Below, in pieces: positions 8,627 to 16,941 of a DNA stretch of 64,000 nt. The stretch's first letter is position 1, and each line of letters opens with the position of its first letter. A program made the position numbers and the translations under genes. This DNA comes from Flavobacterium araucananum (GTDB lineage: Bacteria > Bacteroidota > Bacteroidia > Flavobacteriales > Flavobacteriaceae): NCBI RefSeq assembly GCF_002222055.1, contig NZ_MUGS01000040.1:1-64000 (forward strand). The letters run 5' to 3'. The notes below the pieces were generated by a model. That model ran no database searches, was not told the origin of the DNA, and worked only from the letters and a program-made list of their open reading frames with translations.

Positions 8627-9189
8627 TGGAAAATCAAATACGATGTGGCTGGTGTTCTGCCAGCGATTTATATAAAAAATATCACGACGAAGAATGGGGT
8701 GTTCCCGTTTATGACGATTCGGCTTTATTTGAATTTTTAATTTTAGAAACTTTTCAGGCTGGTTTAAGCTGGATTACTATATTAAACAAAAGAGAGAACT
8801 TCAGAGTTGCTTTTGACCATTTTGATTATAAAAAAATCGCCAATTATCCCGAAGAAAAAATCGAATCTTTATTGCAAGACAGCGGAATCATTCGCAACAA
8901 ACTTAAAATTAGAGCTACAGTTTCAAACGCACAGGCTTTTATGAAGGTACAGGAAGAATTTGGAAGTTTCTCTACTTATATCTGGAAATTTACCAACGGA
9001 AAACCTATTATTAACAATCCGAAAACCCTAAAAGACGTTCCGGCAACTACCCCACTTTCAGACGAAATTAGTAAAGATTTAAAAAAAAGAGGTTTTAAAT
9101 TTGTAGGTTCAACCGTAATTTATGCTCAAATGCAAGCCACCGGAATGGTCAATGATCATGTCGAGGATTGCTGGACAAGACTCCGGTAA
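8626..9189 (+). CDS. tag: DNA-3-methyladenine glycosylase I
   Basis: A 187-residue Tag enzyme that removes 3-methyladenine from alkylated DNA to start base excision repair. The zinc ligands of the family are all visible: Cys7 in IRCGWC, His20 in YHDEEWG, and His178 and Cys182 in NDHVEDCW. The substrate-pocket segment ETFQAGLSW is present. It is coupled to the lipoprotein gene by a one-base overlap. The other alkylation-repair genes of this window are 31 kb away. Confidence 0.95.
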   Translation: MENQIRCGWCSASDLYKKYHDEEWGVPVYDDSALFEFLILETFQAGLSWITILNKRENFRVAFDHFDYKKIANYPEEKIESLLQDSGIIRNKLKIRATVSNAQAFMKVQEEFGSFSTYIWKFTNGKPIINNPKTLKDVPATTPLSDEISKDLKKRGFKFVGSTVIYAQMQATGMVNDHVEDCWTRLR

Positions 9190-9263
9190 TCAGTCGCAGT
9201 TTTCAGTTTTTTAGAACTCGATATTTTAAGTTAAATACTGAAAACAGAGACTGAAAACTCAAA
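9190..9263. repeat. ACTGAAAAC-type inverted repeat
   Basis: Left arm CAGTTTTCAGT and right arm ACTGAAAACAGAGACTG flank an AT-rich loop. It lies just after tag and may act as a weak bidirectional terminator. The same word set recurs before the phosphopantetheinyl transferase gene at 30195-30220, so it belongs to a dispersed repeat family. Confidence 0.45.
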
Positions 9264-9280
9264 ACTTTAAAAAAAACATT

Positions 9281-9288
9281 ATATTTGC
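9281..9288 (+). promoter_or_regulatory. -7 element of the thi operon
   Basis: TATATTTG fits the consensus exactly and lies just upstream of the TPP riboswitch, putting the start near 9292. No good -33 TTG is seen 17-23 nt upstream. Confidence 0.5.
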
Positions 9289-9294
9289 TTCACA

Positions 9295-9378
9295 CTTTAG
9301 GGGTGTCTACAACTTTGTAGGCTGAGATTTTACCCTCTGAACCTGATCTAGTTCATACTAGCGTAGGGAAAAGTAAGA
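9295..9378 (+). ncRNA. TPP riboswitch (THI element) of the thi operon
   Basis: The conserved aptamer parts occur in order: GGGGTGTC at 9299, GGCTGAGATT at 9320, ACCCTCTGAACCTGATCT near 9332, and GCGTAGGGAA near 9361. This is a classic thiamin-pyrophosphate aptamer. It precedes thiS by about 90 nt. There is no T run after it, so control of translation rather than termination is more likely. Confidence 0.95.
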
Positions 9379-9412
9379 TGACTTCTGCGCGCATTTTTAT
9401 GCGCAATTGTAG

Positions 9413-9475
9413 CCATTCCTAAGGTAGAGATTCACTGTAGTGAATCTTTATAGTAACTTAAAACTTAAGGAATGG
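9413..9475 (+). promoter_or_regulatory. Possible expression platform covering the thiS start codon
   Basis: CCATTCCT (9413-9420) is perfectly complementary to AGGAATGG (9468-9475), which contains the thiS ATG at 9472 and the AAGG just before it. Three more pairs (AAG 9421-9423 with CTT 9464-9466) extend the stem across one bulged A. An inner hairpin, GATTCACT with AGTGAATC (9429-9446), closes the loop. A further hairpin, GCGCAT with ATGCGC (9389-9404), lies between aptamer and stem. Pairing would hide the initiation site. The switching itself is inferred. Confidence 0.5.
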
Positions 9476-9678
9476 AACTAAAAATCAACCAACAAACAAA
9501 ACAATTCAATGCTGAATCACTTAGCGTTCAGGCATTGCTCGATCTCGAAATTCCTCATAAACAAAACGGAATTGCCGTTGCTGTAAATAATACTGTCGTT
9601 CCAAAACTCAATTGGAACCAACATCTTGTACAAGAAACTGACGAAATTCTAATTATTTCAGCAACACAAGGCGGATAA
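9472..9678 (+). CDS. thiS: Sulfur carrier protein ThiS
   Basis: A 68-residue ubiquitin-fold sulfur carrier for thiazole synthesis. It ends in the Gly-Gly needed for adenylation and thiocarboxylation (ISATQGG). ThiF would activate this end and ThiG would receive the sulfur. It is the first gene of the operon, directly after the TPP riboswitch. The start codon is fixed by length and by the AAGG just upstream. Confidence 0.95.
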   Translation: MELKINQQTKQFNAESLSVQALLDLEIPHKQNGIAVAVNNTVVPKLNWNQHLVQETDEILIISATQGG

Positions 9679-9762
9679 TTGGACTGCTTAAACGGGCTTT
9701 CCACTTCTATCCCTAGAGAAAACAAAAATCACAAAAACATACAAAATAAACACCTCAAAAAG

Positions 9763-9786
9763 ACACACTACAGTGCGCCTCTACAA
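9763..9786. repeat. Half-copy of the CAGTGCG/GTAGAGG repeat
   Basis: CACTACAGTGCGCCTCTACAA in the thiS-thiC gap matches one arm of the repeat seen in full at 42149-42300. The 160-bp gap has no other gene; the only open frame after thiS is low in complexity. Confidence 0.4.
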
Positions 9787-9838
9787 TTGACAATTACATT
9801 TTTACATCTCACATTTTACAACATACACCTCACAAGCT

Positions 9839-11662
9839 ATGACTACAGAAGAACAAATTTCCAGAACACCATTCCCAAATTCTAATAAAGTATATGTAAA
9901 CGGTGAAATTCATCCCATAAAAGTTGCTATGCGCGAAGTTATTTTAAGCGATACGAAACTTTCAAACGGCGGAATCGAGAAAAATCCAGCGGTTACCATC
10001 TACGATACTTCCGGACCTTATACAGATCCAAATATCGAAATTGACATTCGCAAAGGATTACCTCGCTTACGCGAAAGCTGGATTCTGGATCGAGAAGATG
10101 TCGAAATTCTTACTGAAATCACATCAGATTACGGACAAACCCGATTAAAAGATGAAAGTCTGAATCATCTTCGTTTCGAATATTTACACCAGCCAAAAAG
10201 AGCAAAAAAAGGCGCCAACGTAACCCAATTGTATTATGCCAAACAAGGTATAATTACTCCTGAAATGGAATATATATCGATTCGCGAAAACCAGCGTATT
10301 GAACTTTTAAACGAACAAACCAAAGCCATGCGATGTCAACACGACGGACATAGTTTTGGAGCCAACACACCAAAGAGCAAAATCACGCCTGAATTTGTTC
10401 GTAGCGAAGTGGCTTGCGGAAGAGCCATAATCCCAAACAACATCAATCATCCCGAGAGTGAGCCGATGATTGTTGGACGTAATTTTTTAGTAAAAATCAA
10501 TGCCAATATTGGTAATAGTGCTGTGACTTCTAGTATCGAAGAAGAAGTAGAAAAAGCGGTTTGGGCTTGCCGTTGGGGAGCTGACACGATCATGGATCTT
10601 TCGACAGGAAAAAATATTCATGAAACCAGAGAATGGATTATTCGCAATTCTCCGGTTCCAATTGGTACTGTCCCTATTTATCAAGCGCTAGAGAAAGTAA
10701 AAGGAATCGCCGAAGATTTAACCTGGGAAGTTTTCCGCGATACTTTGATCGAACAGGCAGAACAGGGTGTTTCCTATTTTACTATCCATGCGGGAGTTTT
10801 ATTGCGCTACATACATTTAACAGCAGATCGTGTTACCGGAATCGTTTCCAGAGGAGGTTCTATTATGGCAAAATGGTGTTTGTTTCATCATAAAGAAAAC
10901 TTTTTATACACTCATTTCGAAGAAATCTGCGAAATCATGAAACAATATGATGTTGCGTTTTCTCTAGGCGATGGTTTACGTCCCGGTTCGATTGCTGATG
11001 CCAATGATGCTGCACAATTTGCCGAGTTAGAAACTTTAGGCGAATTGACCAAAATTGCCTGGAAACATGATGTACAGGTTTTTATTGAAGGTCCGGGTCA
11101 TGTACCCATGCACATGATTAAAGAAAATATGGACAAACAATTAGAGCATTGTCATGAAGCACCATTTTATACTTTAGGTCCATTAACGACAGATATTGCA
11201 CCTGGTTATGACCATATTACATCAGCAATTGGAGCCGCTATGATTGGCTGGTATGGTTGTGCCATGTTGTGCTATGTTACGCCAAAAGAACATCTTGGTT
11301 TGCCCAATAAAAAAGATGTAAAAGATGGGGTTATTACTTATAAAATTTCGGCTCATGCTGCTGATTTAGCCAAAGGTCATCCCGGAGCACAGTATCGCGA
11401 CAATGCTTTGAGTAAAGCCCGTTTTGAATTTCGTTGGGAAGATCAGTTTAATTTATCATTAGATCCCGATACAGCAAGAGAATTTCATGACGAAACACTT
11501 CCTGCTGATGGTGCTAAAGTAGCTCACTTTTGTTCGATGTGCGGACCTAAATTCTGTTCCATGAAAATATCTCAGGAAATTCGTGACGTTGCCGCGGCCG
11601 AAAAAGGCATGCAGGAAAAATCAGAAGAATTTATTGAACAGGGAAAAGAGATTTATATCTAA
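9839..11662 (+). CDS. thiC: Phosphomethylpyrimidine synthase
   Basis: ThiC of 607 residues, the non-canonical radical SAM enzyme that turns aminoimidazole ribotide into hydroxymethylpyrimidine phosphate. The C-terminal cluster motif CSMCGPKFC (Cx2Cx4C) is intact, and the core has MRCQHDGHSFGANTP and EGPGHVPMHMI. It is full length for the group that carries the N-terminal extension. It follows thiS after 160 bp and is probably in the same transcript. Confidence 0.98.
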   Translation: MTTEEQISRTPFPNSNKVYVNGEIHPIKVAMREVILSDTKLSNGGIEKNPAVTIYDTSGPYTDPNIEIDIRKGLPRLRESWILDREDVEILTEITSDYGQTRLKDESLNHLRFEYLHQPKRAKKGANVTQLYYAKQGIITPEMEYISIRENQRIELLNEQTKAMRCQHDGHSFGANTPKSKITPEFVRSEVACGRAIIPNNINHPESEPMIVGRNFLVKINANIGNSAVTSSIEEEVEKAVWACRWGADTIMDLSTGKNIHETREWIIRNSPVPIGTVPIYQALEKVKGIAEDLTWEVFRDTLIEQAEQGVSYFTIHAGVLLRYIHLTADRVTGIVSRGGSIMAKWCLFHHKENFLYTHFEEICEIMKQYDVAFSLGDGLRPGSIADANDAAQFAELETLGELTKIAWKHDVQVFIEGPGHVPMHMIKENMDKQLEHCHEAPFYTLGPLTTDIAPGYDHITSAIGAAMIGWYGCAMLCYVTPKEHLGLPNKKDVKDGVITYKISAHAADLAKGHPGAQYRDNALSKARFEFRWEDQFNLSLDPDTAREFHDETLPADGAKVAHFCSMCGPKFCSMKISQEIRDVAAAEKGMQEKSEEFIEQGKEIYI

Positions 11663-11750
11663 TGTAGAAGAAAATAGAAGAAAGAAAATAGAAAATAGAA
11701 GATAGAGGAAAGACTCGAGAGAAAAGACTAGAAAGTATAGAAAATAGATT
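11663..11750. repeat. Purine-rich GAAAATAGAA repeat
   Basis: The thiC to next-gene gap consists mostly of imperfect GAAAATAGA(A) units on the plus strand. It has no coding potential and no terminator. A related A/G-rich segment lies in the 5' coding part of the TonB receptor gene near 24.88 kb. Confidence 0.4.
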
Positions 11751-12353
11751 ATGATCGTAATTACAAGTCCTTGTGCAATTGCAAATGAAAGCAGCATTAT
11801 TGATTCCTTGTTTAAAGAAGGATTGTCTTTGCTTCATATCCGGAAGCCTGATTTTTCTATGATTGAAATGGCTCAGTTTATTCATCAAATAAAACTCGAA
11901 TTTCGAGATAATCTGGTATTGCACAGTCATCATGATTTAATAGAAGATTTTGGAATTAATCGAATTCATTTTTCTGAAAAAGAACGAAAATACATCCCTG
12001 ATTTTCCTGCAAGGTTTTCAAAACCTTCTAGGTATAAGTCAACATCAACACATTCTATAGAAGATTTTAATGCATTAGAAAATGATTTTGATTATGCTTT
12101 TTTAAGTCCTGTTTTTACTAGTATTTCTAAAGAAAATTATCATCCGGAAACAGATCTTTTTGAAGTCATAAAATCAAGAACAAATTATAAAACAAAGGTG
12201 GTTGCTTTGGGCGGAATTGAATCTGAAAACATTAAACAAACACTTGAAAAAGGTTTTGATGATGTAGCTCTTTTAGGAAGTATCTGGAATAACGAAAACC
12301 CAATAAAACAATTCAAATTATGTCAACAAATCGCCCGTTCTTACTCAGTATAG
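11751..12353 (+). CDS. ThiE/TenI-like protein
   Basis: A TIM-barrel protein of 200 residues from the thiamin phosphate synthase/TenI superfamily. The opening LLHIRKPDFS replaces the usual QxR(x)K pyrophosphate motif of ThiE. ALGGIESENI and DDVALLGSIW form the phosphate-binding end. A second, more standard ThiE is encoded 0.7 kb downstream, so this copy may be the TenI-type thiazole tautomerase, or a partner of ThiE. The C-terminal 34 bp overlap thiD. Family is sure; exact reaction is not. Confidence 0.75.
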   Translation: MIVITSPCAIANESSIIDSLFKEGLSLLHIRKPDFSMIEMAQFIHQIKLEFRDNLVLHSHHDLIEDFGINRIHFSEKERKYIPDFPARFSKPSRYKSTSTHSIEDFNALENDFDYAFLSPVFTSISKENYHPETDLFEVIKSRTNYKTKVVALGGIESENIKQTLEKGFDDVALLGSIWNNENPIKQFKLCQQIARSYSV

Positions 12354-13075
12354 CAGGTTTTGATCCCACGGGCGGTGCGGGAGTTTTGGCAGATATCAAG
12401 ACATTCGAACAACATCAGGTTGCAGGATTTGCAATTATAACCGCCAATACCATACAGACCGAAAATAAATTTCAGGATATTCAATGGACAGATTTGAGTT
12501 ATGTAATTCGGTCGATCGAAACCTTGTTTGAAAGTTATGAGATCAAAACGGTAAAAATTGGAATTGTTCCTTCATTACATTACCTGAATGAAATTCTTTC
12601 GACAATAAAGCTATTATCCCCAACAACAAAAATTGTTTGGGATCCGGTTTTAAAATCGACGACAAAATTCGAATTTATGACTATCTATGAGCGATTGGAT
12701 TTAAATAAAATACTATCAAAAATCGATTTGATTACGCCAAACTATAATGAAATAGAAGTTTTGTTTCCTGGTTTTGTATTCGATAAACTTTGGTTACACC
12801 TTAAAATTCCGACTTCTATTTTATTAAAAGGCGGACATAATCCATCAGACATTGGAACGGATCGGTTATTTATTGATGATAGAATTATTGACTTACTCCC
12901 TTCTAATAAAAAATGTTTTGAAAAACATGGTTCCGGTTGTGTCCTTTCGTCAGCAATAACTGCAAATCTGGGTATGGATCAAACGATAGAGGAAGCCTGC
13001 AAAAATGCTAAAATTTATATCGAAAAATTCCTTAGTTCAACTTCAACTTTAATTGGATATCATTATGTATCATAA
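12320..13075 (+). CDS. thiD: Hydroxymethylpyrimidine (phosphate) kinase
   Basis: A ribokinase-fold enzyme of 251 residues that phosphorylates HMP and HMP-P. The N-terminus has the AGFDPTGGAGVLADIKTF motif, DLITPNYNE lies in the middle, and KHGSGCVLSSA contains the anion-hole/catalytic region with Cys207. It is a little shorter and more divergent than the E. coli enzyme. The gene overlaps its neighbours on both sides, as expected for a tightly packed thi operon. Confidence 0.93.
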   Translation: MSTNRPFLLSIAGFDPTGGAGVLADIKTFEQHQVAGFAIITANTIQTENKFQDIQWTDLSYVIRSIETLFESYEIKTVKIGIVPSLHYLNEILSTIKLLSPTTKIVWDPVLKSTTKFEFMTIYERLDLNKILSKIDLITPNYNEIEVLFPGFVFDKLWLHLKIPTSILLKGGHNPSDIGTDRLFIDDRIIDLLPSNKKCFEKHGSGCVLSSAITANLGMDQTIEEACKNAKIYIEKFLSSTSTLIGYHYVS

Positions 13076-13703
13076 ACTACAATACATCTCACAAGGAAAT
13101 ACAATCGAAGAACAACTGTACAATATTCATCAGGCACTAGATGCGGGATGTGATTGGATACAGATGCGATTTAAGAATCAAACTATCAAAGATACCTTTA
13201 CTCTGGCAGATGCGGTAAAGATTTTATGCGAAGAATATCTCGCTAACTTTATTGTAAATGACAACTTATATCTCGCACAACAAGTCGCAGCAGATGGTGT
13301 ACATCTGGGACTCACAGATATGAAGATAAAGGAAGCCCGAGCGATTTTAGGCAACACAAAAATTATTGGAGGAACAGCCAACACTTTTGAAGACATAGAA
13401 AATCATGCAAAAAATGGTTGCGATTATATTGGTCTTGGTCCTTATCGATTCACGAAAACAAAAGAGAAACTAAGCCCCATTTTAGGATTATCAGGATATA
13501 TTGCCATTATTGAGAAAATGAAACACAACAATCTCAAAATCCCTGTTTATGCTATTGGCGGAATCGTATTAGAGGATATCGATCAATTGATGCAAACCGG
13601 AATTCATGGTATTGCTGTCTCGGGACTGATCACAAAGAGTGAAAATCAGGAAAAATTAATTCAACAATTAAACGAAAAGTTATATGCAAACGTCATTGTT
13701 TAA
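13065..13703 (+). CDS. thiE: Thiamine phosphate synthase
   Basis: ThiE of 212 residues joins HMP-PP and thiazole phosphate. The pyrophosphate-side motif IQMRFKN is present, then NDNLYLAQQVAADGVHLG, TANTFEDI and the phosphate loop AIGGIVLEDI with GIAVSGLI. I take the ATG at 13065; an in-frame TTG four codons upstream is less likely. It overlaps thiD by 11 bp and thiG by 20 bp. Confidence 0.92.
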   Translation: MYHKLQYISQGNTIEEQLYNIHQALDAGCDWIQMRFKNQTIKDTFTLADAVKILCEEYLANFIVNDNLYLAQQVAADGVHLGLTDMKIKEARAILGNTKIIGGTANTFEDIENHAKNGCDYIGLGPYRFTKTKEKLSPILGLSGYIAIIEKMKHNNLKIPVYAIGGIVLEDIDQLMQTGIHGIAVSGLITKSENQEKLIQQLNEKLYANVIV

Positions 13704-14460
13704 AATTGGAGACCAAACCTTTACCTCCCGCCTATTTTTGGGAACCGGGAAATTTGGTTCGAACCGCGAAATGGAAGAAGCCATTTTAGCATCAGAAAGC
13801 GAATTGATTACTGTTGCTCTAAAACGCATCGATTTAGAAACTGAAACCGATGCTATTTTATCACATTTACAACATCCAAATATTCGTTTATTACCTAATA
13901 CTTCCGGTGCCAGAAATGCTAAAGAAGCTGTTTTTGCGGCACAATTAGCCAGAGAAGCCTTAGAAACAAATTGGTTAAAACTCGAAATTCATCCGGATCC
14001 TAAATACTTAATGCCGGATCCTATCGAGACTTTAAAAGCTACGGAAGAATTGGCTAAACTTGGTTTTTTTGTATTGCCCTACATCCATGCAGATCCTGTA
14101 TTGTGCAAACATTTAGAAAATGCAGGAACTAGCGCCGTAATGCCTTTAGGTTCGCCAATTGGCAGTAACAAAGGCTTAAAAACAATTGATTTTCTCGAGA
14201 TTATTATCGAACAAAGTACTGTTCCGGTAATTGTAGATGCTGGAATTGGTGCTCCGTCTGATGCTGCAAAAGCAATGGAAATTGGAGCCGATGCTGTTTT
14301 GGTCAATACCGCAATTGCTGTAGCCGGAAATCCAAAATTAATGGCAGAAGCGTTTGCAACAGCTGTTATTGCAGGCAGAAAAGCTTTTGAAGCCCGAATT
14401 GCTCATCAGCATAATTATGCTGTGGCTTCTAGTCCTTTGACATCTTTTTTATATGACTAG
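13684..14460 (+). CDS. thiG: Thiazole synthase
   Basis: ThiG of 258 residues builds the thiazole ring from deoxyxylulose phosphate, dehydroglycine and ThiS thiocarboxylate. It has the opening RLFLGTGKF, NTSGARNAKEAV, and the Schiff-base lysine expected at Lys99 (NWLKLEIHPD). The phosphate loops VDAGIGAPSDAAKAMEIGADAV and NTAIA follow. The partner dehydroglycine enzyme, ThiH, is encoded after an inserted small gene. Confidence 0.97.
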   Translation: MQTSLFKIGDQTFTSRLFLGTGKFGSNREMEEAILASESELITVALKRIDLETETDAILSHLQHPNIRLLPNTSGARNAKEAVFAAQLAREALETNWLKLEIHPDPKYLMPDPIETLKATEELAKLGFFVLPYIHADPVLCKHLENAGTSAVMPLGSPIGSNKGLKTIDFLEIIIEQSTVPVIVDAGIGAPSDAAKAMEIGADAVLVNTAIAVAGNPKLMAEAFATAVIAGRKAFEARIAHQHNYAVASSPLTSFLYD

Positions 14461-14470
14461 CTTTTAAGCT

Positions 14471-14552
14471 CTCGCAGATTTGGCAGATTGAACAGATTTT
14501 TTTCTGCATTTTTTACTTCAAATAGATCTGCTCAATCTGCCAAATCTGCGAG
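14471..14552. repeat. Long inverted repeat inside the thi operon
   Basis: Two 27-nt arms (14471-14497 and 14526-14552) match at 26 of 27 positions when one is reverse-complemented. The unit reads CTCGCAGATTTGGCAGATTG and continues. A 28-nt T-rich loop separates them. The RNA would fold into a very stable hairpin just after thiG. A diverged single arm recurs at 42329-42350, so this is a dispersed repeat rather than a dedicated terminator. Confidence 0.8.
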
Positions 14553-14610
14553 AAAAAACTAAAAAAGTAGGAAATTTCATTAAATTTGATTTTAAATTAA
14601 AATCAACATT

Positions 14611-14988
14611 ATGTCAGAAAATGAAATTTCATATAAAGTTAGAGGTGCAATATTTAAGGTATATAATACTTTAGGTCCTGGGTTACTTGAATCCGTTTAC
14701 GAAAGTGCTTTACATTATCAATTAAACAAGGATGGATTAAATACTATTAAACAAATTAATTTACCCGTTAAATATGATAATGTGGAATTAGATATCACTT
14801 TTCGATTAGATCTATTAGTTGAAAACAAAGTAATTGTTGAACTAAAATCTGTTAATGAATTGAAAGCTATTCACTTTAAACAATTAAATACTTATTTAAA
14901 ATTAACAAATAAAAAACTGGGGCTATTAGTCAATTTTAATTGTATAAATATTCTAGATAATATACATCGAGTCGCAAACAAAATCTGA
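14611..14988 (+). CDS. GxxExxY family protein
   Basis: A 125-residue protein of the GxxExxY family; the signature GLLESVYESAL (residues 29-39) is visible. The family belongs with PD-(D/E)XK nuclease folds: DITFRLDLLVENKVIVELK has the D-x(n)-ExK pattern of that active site. Biological role is unknown. Its position between thiG and thiH, next to a long hairpin repeat, suggests a later insertion into the thi operon and no role in thiamin synthesis. Confidence 0.82.
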   Translation: MSENEISYKVRGAIFKVYNTLGPGLLESVYESALHYQLNKDGLNTIKQINLPVKYDNVELDITFRLDLLVENKVIVELKSVNELKAIHFKQLNTYLKLTNKKLGLLVNFNCINILDNIHRVANKI

Positions 14989-15027
14989 ACTATCTCGAAA
15001 AATCCGCGTGAAACAAAACACAATTCA

Positions 15028-16149
15028 ATGAAAACATTCAAATCAGTTTTTGAACAATATGATTGGGATTCTATTCAATCTAAAATATACCAAACCACAT
15101 CAAAAGATGTAGAACGGGCTTTGTCTAAAAACAAACGAAATCTCGATGATTTTTTGGTTTTAATTTCTCCCGTTGCGCAAAATTATCTGGAACAAATGGC
15201 GCAACAATGTCACGAAATCACCAAAAAACGCTTTGGCAAAACCATTCAAATGTATGCGCCACTTTATTTAAGCAACGAATGCCAAAATATTTGCACCTAT
15301 TGCGGCTTTAGTTTAGACAATAAAATCAAGCGAAAAACCCTTTCAGATGCTGAGATAAAACTGGAGGCCGAAGCTTTAAAAAATCTTGGTTTCGATCATG
15401 TTTTACTCGTTACGGGCGAAGCAAATTATAGCGTAAACATTAATTATTTTCTTAATGCAATTGCTTTAATAAGAAAAGAATTTTCAATTATTTCGGTTGA
15501 AGTTCAGCCTCTTTCTACTGAGGAGTATGAGCGTTTACATAAAGCCGGAGTATATTCGGTTTTGGTTTATCAGGAGACGTATCATCAGGAAGTGTATAAA
15601 AAATACCACACAAAAGGCAAAAAATCAAATTTTGATTACAGATTAGAAACGCCTGACAGAATTGGAACTGCCGGAATTCATAAGATTGGTTTAGGCGTTT
15701 TATTAGGTCTGGAAGATTGGCGAACCGATAGCTTCTTTAATGCTTTGCACCTCGATTATCTTCAAAAAAGATATTGGCAGACTAAATATTCCGTTTCTTT
15801 CCCAAGATTACGCCCTGCCGAAGGAATTATTGAACCCAATTTTATTATGGACGATAAAGATCTCACACAGCTTATTTGTGCCTATCGGTTATGGAATGAG
15901 GATCTGGAAATCTCGATTTCGACCAGAGAAAATGAAAAATTCAGAAACAACATTATTCCAATAGGAGTTACCAGTATGAGCGCAGGATCTAAAACAAATC
16001 CGGGTGGTTATGTTGTTGATCCGCAATCTCTGGAACAATTTGAAATCAGCGATGAGCGTTCAGCAAAAGAAATCGCCCAAATTATAACCAACTCAGGTTA
16101 TGAACCCGTTTGGAAAGATTGGGACAAGAGTTTTATTTCTAATTTCTGA
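15028..16149 (+). CDS. thiH: 2-iminoacetate synthase
   Basis: ThiH of 373 residues, a radical SAM tyrosine lyase that supplies dehydroglycine to ThiG. The cluster motif CQNICTYC (Cys85, Cys89, Cys92) and the C-terminal BATS-type region (STRENEKFRNN, MSAGSKTNPGGY) are intact. Its presence, with no thiO in view, points to the tyrosine route rather than the glycine oxidase route. The stop codon lies inside the left arm of an inverted repeat. Confidence 0.96.
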   Translation: MKTFKSVFEQYDWDSIQSKIYQTTSKDVERALSKNKRNLDDFLVLISPVAQNYLEQMAQQCHEITKKRFGKTIQMYAPLYLSNECQNICTYCGFSLDNKIKRKTLSDAEIKLEAEALKNLGFDHVLLVTGEANYSVNINYFLNAIALIRKEFSIISVEVQPLSTEEYERLHKAGVYSVLVYQETYHQEVYKKYHTKGKKSNFDYRLETPDRIGTAGIHKIGLGVLLGLEDWRTDSFFNALHLDYLQKRYWQTKYSVSFPRLRPAEGIIEPNFIMDDKDLTQLICAYRLWNEDLEISISTRENEKFRNNIIPIGVTSMSAGSKTNPGGYVVDPQSLEQFEISDERSAKEIAQIITNSGYEPVWKDWDKSFISNF

Positions 16150-16220
16150 TTTTAGATTTTTTATTCTTCATTTCATCAATCTAAACTCTAAAATTAGAAA
16201 TCTAAAATCAGAAATCTAAA
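16143..16220. repeat. AATCTAAAATCAGAAAT-type inverted repeat
   Basis: A 17-bp perfect arm (16143-16159) pairs with 16198-16214 and a tandem partial copy follows. The left arm covers the thiH stop codon. It fills most of the 81-bp gap to thiF and there is no T run typical of a terminator. Confidence 0.65.
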
Positions 16221-16230
16221 ATTAATTAAA

Positions 16231-16941
16231 ATGAGCATTATACAAGAATTCCTTCGTTATAACAGACAAACCATTCTTCCTGAAATTGGCGATGAAGGAC
16301 AGGAAAAACTAAAAAAAGCTAAAGTTTTGGTTATTGGTGCCGGTGGTTTAGGCTGCCCAATTCTTCAATATATTGCTACTGCTGGTGTAGGATTTATTGG
16401 GATTATGGATTTTGACACTATCGAAATTCACAATTTGCACCGTCAAATCTTGTATACTGAAAATGAAATAGGCCAACTAAAAGCTGTTGTTGCCAAAGAA
16501 GTTCTTATGCAATTAAATCCTTTGATAGAAGTTGAAGCTATTACTGAAAAATTGACTTTAGAAAATGCATCAAAATTCATTAAACAATATGATATTATTG
16601 TAGATGGTTCTGATAATTTTACCACACGTTATTTGGTTAACGATACTTGTGTTATATTGCAAAAAACGCTGGTTTACGGAAGCATTTTAAAATTTGAAGG
16701 TCAGGTTGCGATTTTCAATCATAACGGAAGCAAAAATTTACGTGATTTATTTCCCGAAATGCCAGATCCAAAAGATGTTCCGAATTGTGATTTGAATGGC
16801 GTTTTAGGAACTTTACCCGGTATGATTGGCACTATGATGGCGCACGAAACCTTAAAATTGATTCTGGAATTACCTGCCTTAAAAAATGAGTTGATCCTTT
16901 TTAATACCTTAAACTGGAACTTTACAAAACTGAATTTCTAA
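16231..16941 (+). CDS. thiF: ThiF/MoeB-type adenylyltransferase
   Basis: A 236-residue E1-like enzyme expected to adenylate the ThiS C-terminus. It has the nucleotide loop GAGGLGCPI and the E1 motifs NLHRQILY and DGSDNFTTRYLVND. The Cys in NCDLNGVLG matches the ThiF catalytic Cys. The structural zinc pairs are missing: the usual CxxC before LFPE reads NLRD, and the protein stops before the second CxxC. It is last in the thi operon and its stop overlaps that of the convergent MOSC gene by four bases. Confidence 0.9.
   Translation: MSIIQEFLRYNRQTILPEIGDEGQEKLKKAKVLVIGAGGLGCPILQYIATAGVGFIGIMDFDTIEIHNLHRQILYTENEIGQLKAVVAKEVLMQLNPLIEVEAITEKLTLENASKFIKQYDIIVDGSDNFTTRYLVNDTCVILQKTLVYGSILKFEGQVAIFNHNGSKNLRDLFPEMPDPKDVPNCDLNGVLGTLPGMIGTMMAHETLKLILELPALKNELILFNTLNWNFTKLNF

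Noticed and set aside
9679..9885. 68-codon frame directly after thiS
   Set aside because: Low-complexity translation, overlaps the thiC start and contains a repeat arm.
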